Part shown: positions 28,925 to 40,343 of the stretch, in pieces
Numbering within the stretch: the first letter of the stretch is position 1
How the letters are laid out: each line of letters begins with the position of its first letter
Source: Apostichopus japonicus
Taxonomy: Eukaryota > Echinodermata > Holothuroidea > Aspidochirotida > Stichopodidae
DNA length: 64,000 nucleotides
Reading direction: 5' to 3'
Assembly (NCBI RefSeq): GCF_037975245.1
Contig: NC_092572.1
Location: 4,007,501 to 4,071,500, forward strand
Notes under the pieces: generated by a model
Databases searched by the model: none
What the model was told of the DNA's origin: nothing
What the model saw: the letters and a program-made list of their open reading frames with translations, nothing else
Made by a program: the position numbers and the translations under genes

Positions 28925-31900
28925 AATATCTGGAGATACTGTAACTTGATTGAAACAAAGACAACCAATTTGACCGTAAACTGGTCAAATAAGTAACCTC
29001 TCTTCGAAAGTTACCCAAAGTTTGTTTTCCTTACGTTTCGTAAACAAACCTCAATAGGGTTTACTGCAGACTAACTTTATGGCATTACTTTTGTTATTTG
29101 GACTAAAGACGAATAAGGATGAAGATATTCGTTTAAAGTCTCAGTACGTGATTGCCAACTTTAACTTCGACCTTTCTAGCTTATACTGCACTAAAAGGTC
29201 AGTGAAAATTACACCGTTCTATGCAAGTTTCATATCAATATTCATTCAATGTTTCCTCCGTGAAATTGTAAAAAGTGGACGATACTCGTATAGGACTGCG
29301 TTAAAATCTTGACTGGGCCGCATGTGTATACTATTTTGTTTACATTTGTGTAATGAACATGCTGATTTGGGCGGTCGCAGTGATTTGACGGTAAGTCGTT
29401 CGCGCCATAAGGGCAACAGAAAAATTAATTTCTCTCTATTGCGACGTCTTTTCTCCTTAAAACCCACCTGGTCAGAGTGCATTTAGAACAATTTTCCGAA
29501 ATTCATTAGCAATCAGGTAAGTACACTTTCATCCCTTACATTATGTATTTGGACACATATATACGGTAGCCTTTGAAAGTCGCTAGGTTCAAGATGGTTT
29601 ATTTATTATCGGTAAACGGTAAAATATCTAATTCGACACATTCTGTCGAACCAAGAGATCTACAATGTATCGTATATGGCGCATCTCATTAGAGAGGGCA
29701 TGATAACCAAATAAACTTAAATAAAAAAAATCACAACCCCAGTACCCTTACGTCGAAACTTTAACTGTATGATCATGACATTGTTAGGTCAAATGAGCAA
29801 ACGAGGTCCCCTGGAAACGGGGAATATGGCCCCTGGATACTAAACCACGTGATCAGGTTTAAGCTTGGATCGGCTGTGTACTGTGTATCTAGAAAGAACA
29901 GATACTACACATGATATTAGCCAAACGGTCAAAAAGAGGACGGAAAATCGTAGAATTATTCTAACTTATTTTGTTAAGAGGTGGGATCCAAGCTACATGA
30001 TACAGGTGATATTTATTAGAGCTCATCGATGCATTGATTCTATAAGTTACACAATTTCATTTGATTTAGGGCAGAAAACTATATTTCCACACTTTGCTGG
30101 CTATGTAAATGTATGATGTCGAGTATAACTTCTGTGCATTGTGTAGGGTAAATAAAACTTACTTTCTTTCTTTCCACCATTTTCGCTTATATCTCGCGTC
30201 GGATCACCTTTACTTCGGACTTGAGAACAATCTGCTGTAAATATTCAAGAGGCATTTACACCAAAAGTGGTGTAGTAAAGGTTGATAACTTGTAAAAGAG
30301 GGCGCTATAAAGAAACAAAACAACCACAGGTGATTGAGGTGAATAATTCCGTGACACACCTGACGTTCGCTTTTACGATGGTTCGGTACCAAGTTTTCGA
30401 CCGGCCTGCCACACACTGCCCGAAACGAGAAAAAAAAATCAGAACAAGACGCAACTCAAGTCGACAATTGCCGTGACCAATTTTCGTCATATCTTTTAAA
30501 CCAATAATCGTACAACTAAGTCACTGTACATACGATGAGTGCTCAATTTAAAATTTTAATTAATGAAAATCCAGTCACTTTTGGCAATATGCATTGTTGA
30601 ACTGGTATTGAAATGAGGTTTCCCCAAAAAAAATGTTTATAATTGAGCTAATTATTTATGCAAATATATGCAAATGAAGTCATTCTAAGTACACTGTACT
30701 TTTGCTTTGCCCATTTGAAATGATTTTGATGAAATCGTCTGGATTTGTGATAGCTTGATGAGTTCAAGACATGTTATTTTATAATAATTTGATGTTTGCA
30801 TGTGAAGGATATGACTGATGTTTTTACGTTTCCTTATATTTTCATTCGCGAATAAATTATAATATTTTTTTACATAACTCCACTTTAATATTTAACTCCA
30901 TGCTGGTCAAGGGCTGCTTTCTGTTTTCAATTTTTTTTGCAAATTTCAATTTTCAACCAAGTTTACCCCTCTGTAGTACTCTGCACTAAAACCCCACCCC
31001 CTCACCCCTGCGCGCTAGAAACGAGACGTTCAACTGTGGTTGACCGAAATTCGATACGATAAAAATGCTTGAGTTGAATTTGCTAGGATTACTCACAAAG
31101 TGAAGGCGCTATTGCTAAACTATGTGTATGCATTCCTGCTTCTCACTGTGACGGTTCTGGAGAGGTGAACATCTTGCGGGTATGGTGAGGCATTTGGGAA
31201 AAAATCTTTTTTATATCTGAGCGTATTTTCGTCATAATTTTGACCGAAAAATTTGATTTATTAAAATATTTCCCCAAATTACAGAGCCATATATCTACAC
31301 ATGTCTTGGAGGCTCCTGATTTGAGTCCTGTTATGTCTTAGTTAATTTGTTTCTGATAGGTTTAGTTGAATGAAAGTTTTTACTAGTCTCACGATTTTTT
31401 TTTCGAATTTTTTGTTCAAATACTTATGAAGTGGTCAATTTTCCATGCTCCGATAATGTCATACCCAATCATCAATGGAAATATTGGTGTACTGTGTGTA
31501 TTTGGACTCCCAATATCAAGTTAAATTAAAATCCAAAAAGTATCACGGCTCTGGTCACGTCTTGGTCACTCGCTGATAACAGCCTTGTTGTTTTGCTAAT
31601 GTCCTTCACATGTTAACCTTCCTACTGTAATGTTATATTGTAGTTATCTTGTACGTACATATGAGAAATAAATTTGAAATTGAAACTGTTATCTTAATTG
31701 TAATACTGCCCTCACTCACTTCTGAGACACACTAAATTTAAAAACAAGCATTACTAATATTTGAATATTCAAGTGGTCGCAGCGCTGTATGTGACGTCAT
31801 AGTTCATCGTCGCCACCGAGTAACCATGCGTCAGAGAAGTATTAGGTTACCCATATATATCTATAAATAACACTGGTATTATGCAACTGAGTCTGTTTTG

Positions 31901-33379
31901 TGCAGGACCAAACTGTTCTTTCTTTACCGAAAAGCCCATTAGATAATGCATCTATCAAGTGGGTATAGGTACTTTTCTAACATCGTTTGGTATAATATGA
32001 CAAACGAATTTTGAATGATAAAAAAAGATAAATATATGTAGTGTCATGAGAGACTTTCGTCTTGAAAACTTTTATTTCTGTCAGTATTTAATCACTCCTT
32101 GAAGCATATACCACTCTTAACAAGTTTGAGCAAGTATTTTACCTAACATTTGGGTACGTGTGAACTATCCAGCCACGTTGGGTAAAAGTAGTTTGCCCAA
32201 ACAACAAGTAAAATGTTTTTTTATCACAACAGCAGATTATATATTTATGACCAAAATATGATTCCGTCATAAAAAATAAATATATGCAGTGTTACCTATT
32301 GTAACGACCAAAAATTCAGCACGAAATTCACTAAAAACTCACTTACTAACGATATTCTTGCGCAAAAACATTCCACCGTTTTTCAACATTATTTTAAAGA
32401 ATAGTCGATCTGTAATTTGTATTGTTATCCTCCTACTACCTACTAGACTAGGCTAAGATCGGTAACATAATGATGCCAAAATTTTTAAATATTATTCTTC
32501 AGCTTGCCCCGCCCCGCCCACTTTGGCATATAATTTGTTAAGCTACAAAATGCATGTGTACATGATTTTGGGCAGTAGCGTACGTCACACACGTACAATG
32601 CTGTGTTAACAACACCTGTAGAGTATACTGTACTGTATAGTCAAACTTTAACGTTAAGAATAGGTAGCATTTGGCGTTATTTGTTTTTTACAAGATATCT
32701 TTGAAAGATGAAATTCTAATAATTCTTCACCAGCGAAATAATAAGCCATCCCTTCATTATACAAATAAACGTATAAAGAGTGGGCTACAGACATTTGTAA
32801 TCTTACAGGTATTACTTTTCAGCGTAAAATCAATTATCAAAACATACAAAAGACAGGTTATTATGATCATGATTGTTACGACAAGAAGTTTCAAAGTAGG
32901 TCCCAACGTTTCTAGTCCGTCGTAAAAGACAAACAGAATATTACACCTGCCCCGCCCAGATCCCCCCCCCCTTACCCCCCAAAATGTTACCACCGTTTTT
33001 TTTTTGTTTTTTTTTTTTGACAAAACGCGAACCCTGAGCAGCACTTATTTTCTTTTTCTAGATTATGACATAATAGCATATCTGTCCAAAGTCACGTAAA
33101 AGTCAAACTTGAGCGCTATCTACAGTTATACCAAATTGTAGCAAAGGACAAGTGGACTATAAACTATTCCAACAAACATGACACGTAAGTTGTACTTTGC
33201 TCAACGGTCACACTTATAACAGTGTATAACTAAACAGAAACTTAGCACCCTACTGCTGTAGAGTCAATACTCAAAACAGATATCTTATCGCGGTGAAGTA
33301 TTTTTGTTTGCGAAGTCTTATGATGCTGTTATAGACAGTTGTCTTTTGATGTTATAAGTTAACAACACTGTGTAGATCG
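28921..33379. other. Non-coding; possible LINE 3' end near 31620-31690
   Basis: No gene is supported. GAGAAATAAATTTGAAATTG at about 31662 resembles the short TTGAAA-type 3' tail of L2/CR1-like retroposons, but nothing upstream encodes a reverse transcriptase. AAATAAAACTTACTTTCTTT near 30150 is a similar candidate tail. A C-rich patch lies near 32955-32980. One CRE palindrome is at 31792-31799. Confidence 0.35.
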
Positions 33380-36200
33380 ACCTGAAACACCTGTATAAGC
33401 GACTGTACATGTTAAGATCCTACTAAATAGGTAAGTCTCTCCTGTGACCTTTAATTCCAGCGACTGTATGTTAAGATCATACTGTACATGTATAGATCCT
33501 ACTATACATGTTATAAGATCCTACTGTACATGCTAAGAGCCAAATGTATACATGTTAAGATCCTAACTAACTAGGTAAGTCTCTCCTGAATTCCTTACCT
33601 TTAATTCCAGCGACTGTATATGTTGAGAGCCTACTGTATATACTTGTTAAGATCCTACTGTACATGTTAAGATCCTACTGTACATGTAAAGATCCTACTC
33701 TACATGTTAAGATCCTACTGTACATGTAAAGATCCTACTGTACATGTAAAGATCCTACTGAACATGTTAAGATCCTACTGTTCATGTTAAGATCCTACTG
33801 TACATGTTAAGATCCTACTGTACATGTTAAGATCCTACTGTACATGTTAAGATCCTACTGTACATGTAAAGATCCTATTGTACATGTTAAGATCCTACTC
33901 TACATGTTATAAGATCCTACTGAACATGTTAAGATCCTACTGTACATGTTAAGATCCTACTGTACATGTTAAGATCCTACTCTACATGTTAAGATCCTAC
34001 TGTACATGTTAAGATCCTACTGAACATGTTAAGATCCTACTGTATACATGTTAAGATCCTACTGTACATGTTAAGATCCTACTGAACATGTTAAGATCCT
34101 ACTGTACATGTTAAGATCCTACTGTACATGTTAAGATCCTACTGTACATTTAAGATCCTACTGTTCATGTTAAGATCCTACTCTACATGTTAAGATCCTA
34201 CTGTACATGTAAAGATCCTACTGTACATGTAAAGATCCTACTGAACATGTTAAGATCCTACTGTTCATGTTAAGATCCTACTGTACATGTTAAGATCCTA
34301 CTGTACATGTTAAGATCCTACTGTACATGTTAAGATCCTACTGTTCATGTTAAGATCCTACTGTACATGTTAAGATCCTACTGTACATGTTTAGATCTTA
34401 CTGTATACATGTTAAGATCCTACTGTACATGTTAAGATCCTACTGTACATGTAAAGATCCTATTGTACAAGTTAAGATCCTACTGTACATGTTAAGATCC
34501 TACTGTACATGTTAAGGTCCTACGTACATGTTAAGATCCTACTGTTCATGTTAAGATCCTACTGAACATGTTAAGATCCTACTGTACATGTTAAGATCCT
34601 ACTGTACATGTTAAGATCCTACTGTACATTTAAGATCCTACTGTTCATGTTAAGATCCTACTCTACATGTTAAGATCCTACTGTACATGTAAAGATCCTA
34701 CTGTACATGTAAAGATCCTACTGAACATGTTAAGATCCTACTGTTCATGTTAAGATCCTACTGTACATGTTAAGATCCTACTGTACATGTTAAGATCCTA
34801 CTGTACATGTTAAGATCCTACTGTTCATGTTAAGATCCTACTGTACATGTTAAGATCCTACTGTACATGTTTAGATCTTACTGTACATGTTAAGATCCTA
34901 CTGTACATGTTAAGATCCTACTGTACATGTAAAGATCCTATTGTACAAGTTAAGATCCTACTGTACAAGTTAAGATCCTACTGTACATGTTAAGATCCTA
35001 CTGTACATGTTAAGGTCCTACGTACATGTTAAGATCCTACTGTTCATGTTAAGATCCTACTGAACATGTTAAGATCCTACTGTACATGTTAAGATCCTAC
35101 TGTACATGTTAAATCCTACTGTACATGTTAAGATCCTACTGTACATGTTAAGATCCTACTGTACATGTTAAGATCCTACTGTACATGTTAAGATCCTACT
35201 GAACATGTTAAGATCCTACTGTACATGTTAAGATCCTACTGTACATGTTAAGATCCTACTGTATATGTTAAGATCATACTGTACATGTTAAGATCCTACT
35301 GTACATGTTAAGATCCTATACTGGACATGTTAAGATCCTACTGTACATGTTAAGATCCTACTGAACATGTTAAGATCCTACTGTACATGTTATGATCCTG
35401 CTGTTCATGTTAAGATCCTACTGTACATGTTAAGATCCTACTGTACATGTAAAGATCCTACTGAACATGTTAAGATCCTACTGTACATGTTAAGATCCTA
35501 CTGAACATGTTAAGATCCTATACTGTACATGTTAAGATCCTACTGTACATGTTAAGATCCTACTGAACATGTAAAGATCCTACTGAACATGTTAAGATCC
35601 TACTGTACATGTTAAGATCCTACTGAACATGTTAAGATCCTACTGTACATGTTAAGATCCTACTGTACATGTTAAGATCCTACTGTACATGTAAAGATCC
35701 TACTGAACATGTTAAGATCCTACTGTACATGTTAAGATCCTACTGAACATGTTAAGATCCTATACTGGACATGTTAAGATCCTACTGTACATGTTAAGAT
35801 CCTACTGAACATGTTAAGATCCTACTGTACATGTTAAGATCATACTGTACATGTTAAGATCATACTGTACATGTTAAGATCCTACTGTACATGTTTAGAT
35901 CCTACTGTACATGTTATGATCCTGCTGTTCATGTTAAGATCATACTGTTCATGTTAAGATCAAACTGTTCATGTTAAGGTCCTACTGTACATGTTAAGAT
36001 CCTACTGTACATGTTAAGATCCTACTGTACATGTTAAGATCCTACTGTACATGTTAAGATCCTACTCTACATGTTATAAGATCCTACTGAACATGTTAAG
36101 ATCCTACTGTACATGTTAAGATCCTACTCTACATGTTAAGATCCTACTGTACATGTTAAGATCCTACTCTACATGTTATAAGATCCTACTGTTTATGTTA
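33380..36200. repeat. 20-bp satellite, about 140 copies
   Basis: The monomer is GTTAAGATCCTACTGTACAT (20 bp). Common variants are GAACAT, TTCAT, CTCTACAT, GTAAAGATCC and rare insertions (TATACATG, TATAAG). Copies are almost free of indels in the core. Blocks of variants recur in the same order: about 34.04-34.52 kb matches 34.52-35.01 kb with an offset of 480 bp, changing to 498 bp after one extra monomer. A repeat of contiguous monomers without unique spacers is satellite DNA, not CRISPR. Confidence 0.95.
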
Positions 36201-36650
36201 AGATCTAAAGCTACATTGACAAGTCTCTTCTTAATTCAATACCTTTTAAATCCAGCCCTTGTATAGGCCTATATTAAGATCCTATATAAAGAGATTAGTC
36301 TCTTCCTAATTCATTAACTTTAAATCATTCTCAATTCCCTTGGAGCAAATGTCGGCTTCAAATTCGCAAGTTTGGCTCAAATTTGAATAAAAAAATCTGG
36401 TGTTACTAGTATGCTGAACTGTTAAGCAGCAGAACGTTGGCCTAAGTCTTCAATAGGTCAAATTAATGTTTCTAATTCAGTGAGGAGATGGTTTGACATT
36501 GATATTATTGTAAATATAGTCTTAGACTATAGTTAGAGATAACTGTCATGAGCAACTTTCCCAAAACGACTGAGAAAAATATTATATGCCATTCGGGAGA
36601 TATCACAGATTTAAACTCTAACATTTCATTCAAATCCCTCACTATCAGCG
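36201..36650. other. Satellite edge and short spacer
   Basis: Two degenerate copies of the longer flanking unit (AAGTCTCTTCTTAATTC and AGTCTCTTCCTAATTC forms) fade into unique sequence. No gene. Confidence 0.5.
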
Positions 36651-37020
36651 TTAAAGGGAGTGAAGACTCGCGCAAACAGAAACGTCTAATGCCGGTAATC
36701 TGACCTAGTTTCGAATGAGGTGTAACAGAAGTGTAAGACACCACCATCGATCCTAGAAAATACACACACAGCTTGCTACCGTCGGTAATTAGACACTATA
36801 GTGTACAGTCAGTACATACAGCTGCGGTCAATACCCACAGCACAGTGTACAAACGATACAGCGATGGACATCTCAGGTCCAGCTAAAGATAACAAGGTAT
36901 CACGTTTCATTACTGTCTGCATTTTGTAGCGACAAAAGAAACCCTTCACTTACAAACAACGGAAAGTTAACTTTTTCACAGGGCGGCACGCGGTTTGGGG
37001 CGAGTATTCAATGCCTTTAT
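36651..37020. mobile_element. TTAA-flanked MITE (piggyBac-like), copy 2
   Basis: 370 bp in the same orientation as the copy at 13901-14271 and aligned along its full length. The left end is TTAAAGGGAGTGAAGACTCG. The right end is TTCAATGCCTTTAT, so the right TTAA has mutated to TTAT. It carries its own substitutions. It sits about 450 bp from the satellite. Confidence 0.8.
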
Positions 37021-37960
37021 ATGCTTCTTCATGCACACAAAACGCAAGAGACTTGATCTAGTCGCAATAAGACATCAAAGAAGGGCACTCCATGACACGT
37101 CTCTGTTGTTCAAGACCTAACTTACGTTACTATAGGCGTACTTTTATTCATGCATCGTTTGTTCGGCTGTAACTTTGACTCAAACTTCGCTAATTACATA
37201 TCAAATTTGATTCAGAAGCTCAGTGTCCAACCTTGCCCTCTAACAGGATGCAAAAATCTTAAAGTTGGAACTAGATCAAAACTTGTGTTTAAGCTATAGA
37301 GATTTTTAATCGAAGCTCCCTTCGGTTAAACTCCTAGCATCGTGATCAATCGTGGATCTAGTGTAAACGGAGTATGGTAGGCCTAGATATTTATATTGTT
37401 GTGAAACTGTGCTATATGGAGCATAGATAAGATTGACAATGTTACACATGTGTTTTATTAGAGTTTACATACTGTAAAAGCATATTTACAATTCCGGGAA
37501 CACCGTACGTACCTTTCTAATTCAGCTCTATAGACCAGATGTATATATAATACACGGACATGGTAATGCACAAATGTCTGAATGAACTTTTATGATGTCT
37601 GAGAAACATGAGAACAAAATGTTCTCGCAAATACAACCTGAAAGGTTATCAGTTTTGCCCTCAGATTTCACGGCTTGATAAACACTGCTACCAGTTTCTT
37701 AAAGTACTAACTTCTTTGCCCCTCAACCACCCCCACCCCCCCCCCACACCATCCGACCATTTCCTCAAATCTCTAGACAAATCTCATGATATCGGCCTGC
37801 AATTCCCAAAGCCGCGATTGGTTTTTACCAATCGTTTGGTTGTCTTCATTTAATCCTGACTTTTTATCTACATCGTGTTATATATATATTTTTTTAGGCT
37901 CATGTTATGTTTGTCATGGCCGCATTAGTGTTGTAACGTTAAAATGTATTGATTACAATG
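37021..37960. other. Non-coding
   Basis: No gene is supported. A C-rich tract lies at 37728-37748 and a TAGGCCTA palindrome at 37378-37385. Confidence 0.5.
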
Positions 37961-38312
37961 GGTACTGTTGTCGGACATACATACAGGATATACATTACTC
38001 TATTATGTTATCATTCCTGTTACTTCCTGTTCGGGATTACAGTTAACACTAGATATATGAAAACGGTTTAAATTGAAAAATTAGTAAAGCAATGCATTCA
38101 TTTCATTACTAAACTGACATTATAAATTTCAATAACACTACATACAGGTTCGCTCCTGGAATTGCTAATATCAATGCAAAAGTGTAATAATGTTACGTAA
38201 ACTTTATCGCTAAACTATACCTATGGTATATGTATGTGATCTGTTATATACCAGCCTATCAGCCTAGCCTATGCTAAATGTATTGACGCATGTGTTAGAA
38301 AGTACCCAGACC
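37961..38312. repeat. Donor copy of a duplicated 352-bp segment
   Basis: The near-identical copy is at 43464-43817, with about five substitutions and one 2-bp TA insertion over about 352 bp (98-99% identity). This locus has no flanking direct repeats and looks like the original. Its right edge stops 19 bp before the small palindromic element at 38332. Confidence 0.9.
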
Positions 38313-38331
38313 TTCTCAAGATATAATATAG

Positions 38332-38419
38332 CACCCGATACTCATAGCGCAGTAGTTACTGATGCACGGTTGTGGAACATGAACAGTATAGTTACTGTAC
38401 TAGCTATGAGTATCGGGTG
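38332..38419. mobile_element. Compact 88-bp palindromic MITE
   Basis: It starts CACCCGATACTCATAGC and ends with its complement, GCTATGAGTATCGGGTG. The interior matches the terminal region of the MITE at 15011-15334 (GTTCATGTTCCACAACCGTG and CATCAGTAACT, in inverse orientation). It looks like an internally deleted relative. No target duplication is obvious. Confidence 0.7.
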
Positions 38420-38897
38420 AACATATTTGATGTAACATAAAGATTCACTCATAATTCACCTTGTGCTGATATATTTTTGTGCTAGGCATTGCATCGTTAA
38501 TAAAACCAGTGGTGCTCGGTCCCATATAATCACTTTATATTTTATTTCTTTACATGTTCTCCCTTTTTGATGCTGTAAATGTTACGCTTTATTGCTAAAT
38601 CAAATTCGGCGGGCAAAGATATATGAACTTCATTTCAATCATTCTGTGCTATCTAATGATAAAGAAAATTTCTAAATGTTTCTTTTCATTTCCTTTTTTG
38701 GGCCTTTAAAATGAAAAGAAGAGGAAACACATTTTGAATTAAATCGCTGACATTTTGTTTAAAATAAATTGGTTTAAATCATGACTTGTAAGATTAAATC
38801 AGTGATTGAATATAAAAAAATTGCAGAAAGTTTTTCCTCTTTTGTATTTAATTAATCTATATTGTTCTTTTTCTCTCTTTCTGCTCTGATCCTTCAG
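38420..38897. other. Non-coding / probable intron upstream of the LRR exon
   Basis: AT-rich and ending in a pyrimidine tract and TTCAG at 38897. This suggests an intron separating an unidentified 5' UTR exon from the LRR coding exon. Confidence 0.45.
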
Positions 38898-38918
38898 ATA
38901 GAAATACCGGCATCAACA

Positions 38919-40145
38919 ATGGCCAGAACTGACAGTACCTTTTCGGCTAGAAGATTCGGCTTGCTCGTAATCTGTACCGTATTTGCAATGACGTCATCTG
39001 CCTCCGACTGCCCCGAAAAATGTGCTTGTGACAGCGAATTTACAGTAGTTGACTGCTCTAACCAGGACCTGACGTCAGTCCCACGTGACATACCACTTAC
39101 CACCACTACTCTCAACCTTGAAAAGAATCAGTTGAGTTTCCTAAATTCGAGCGATTTCGAGAATTTGGACTCTTTAACTGATTTAATCTTGAGTGATAAT
39201 AATTTACAGTCGATTCAAAGTGGCACGTTCTCAATTCAATCGAGTCTGGTGCGTCTAATGCTTGATGGAAATCTCCTTGAATCGGTTGACAATGGAACCT
39301 TTCAAGGTACGGATAACTTGGAGGTCTTAAATATGGATTCCAATAACGAGATGTCGGTAGCACCGTCGACTTTTCAAAGTATTAGCAACCTCCGTCAGTT
39401 GTCTGTACAAGATACTACGTTTGTATCTGACTACGATTTCTCCGGCCTCACAAAACTCGAAATGTTAGAAATTTCAAATTGTCACTTAGAACAACTTGAT
39501 CCAAATAACTTTAAGGAATTGAATAGTTTGACAGACTTCTACGCCGACGAAAATAATCTCACAGATTTTAACTTTGTCAACAATTTGCCAGATTTAAAGA
39601 AACTTTGCATGAGTAGCAACCTGCTTACTGAAATCCAAGCCAGAGCTTTCGAAAACAACCAAAATCTGACGAGGATTATCTTAGACCAGAACGCGATTTC
39701 AACTTTAGCTTCCGAAAGTTTCGTAGGACCAAAGCAAATCATCCTCATTAAGTTAACTTTAAATCAACTTGAGACATTTCCGGAAGACGCCTTCGGTGAA
39801 CTAAACGGCAACGAATCTTTGAGGGTCGATCTGGAAGGAAATGACCTTAATTGCAATCAAGACATGACATGGATAACGTCATTCGTTAATAAGGATATCT
39901 TTAAGAAAGCGACTTGTGCAAGTCCAACCTGTCTCACGGGGAGAGATATCACAACTTTAGCATCTTGTGATTTTGACTGTGGCGGTGATGCAATGTTGGG
40001 ACTCATCATTGCTCTCTCGGTAGTTTCCTGCCTCCTCATCTTACTGTGTGCGTTGATGTGCGTCAGATGTATACGTCATGGTCACGCGCAATCTCGGTAT
40101 AAAACTCTCGGTGAAGTAGGTATCACATCATCGGCTCCGATCTAA
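38919..40145 (+). CDS. LRR type I membrane protein
   Basis: 408 aa, complete in one coding exon. A splice acceptor (CTGATCCTTCAG) ends at 38897, and the first ATG after it (38919) has context ACAATGG and opens a signal peptide (residues 1-29). Residues 31-62 form a Cys-capped LRR N-terminal domain (CPEKCACDSEFTVVDC). About ten LRRs of LxxLxLxxNxL form follow (63-305). The C-terminal cap (307-354) has Cys at 312, 333, 338, 350 and 354. A transmembrane helix (358-382) and a 26-residue basic tail come last. There is no TIR, kinase or immunoglobulin domain. The build is that of LRR adhesion or recognition receptors acting at the cell surface; the ligand is unknown. Vertebrate LRR adhesion proteins and lamprey VLRs share the layout, but orthology cannot be claimed. 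Confidence 0.9.
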   Translation: MARTDSTFSARRFGLLVICTVFAMTSSASDCPEKCACDSEFTVVDCSNQDLTSVPRDIPLTTTTLNLEKNQLSFLNSSDFENLDSLTDLILSDNNLQSIQSGTFSIQSSLVRLMLDGNLLESVDNGTFQGTDNLEVLNMDSNNEMSVAPSTFQSISNLRQLSVQDTTFVSDYDFSGLTKLEMLEISNCHLEQLDPNNFKELNSLTDFYADENNLTDFNFVNNLPDLKKLCMSSNLLTEIQARAFENNQNLTRIILDQNAISTLASESFVGPKQIILIKLTLNQLETFPEDAFGELNGNESLRVDLEGNDLNCNQDMTWITSFVNKDIFKKATCASPTCLTGRDITTLASCDFDCGGDAMLGLIIALSVVSCLLILLCALMCVRCIRHGHAQSRYKTLGEVGITSSAPI

Positions 40146-40337
40146 ATTTATCTTAATCCAGTTAAAAAAAAGAAATCACTGCATAAACAGGGTTCTCAGT
40201 TAATGTTCCATGAAGGCCTTGCTGAGAAACACAATTATAGGGACAAGGGACCCGAGAGAACAAAAGTATCATTAAACCTATAGATAGAGCAATGTGCTTA
40301 TATATAGTAAGCATGTAGGGTGGTGTATCCAATCCTA

Positions 40338-40343
40338 AATAAA
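40338..40343 (+). other. Polyadenylation signal for the LRR gene
   Basis: AATAAA lies 193 nt after the stop codon of the LRR protein. It is the first canonical signal downstream, which implies a short 3' UTR. Confidence 0.5.

Noticed and set aside
33380-36200. CRISPR-like array
   Set aside because: Monomers are contiguous without unique spacers, and the genome is eukaryotic. It is a satellite.
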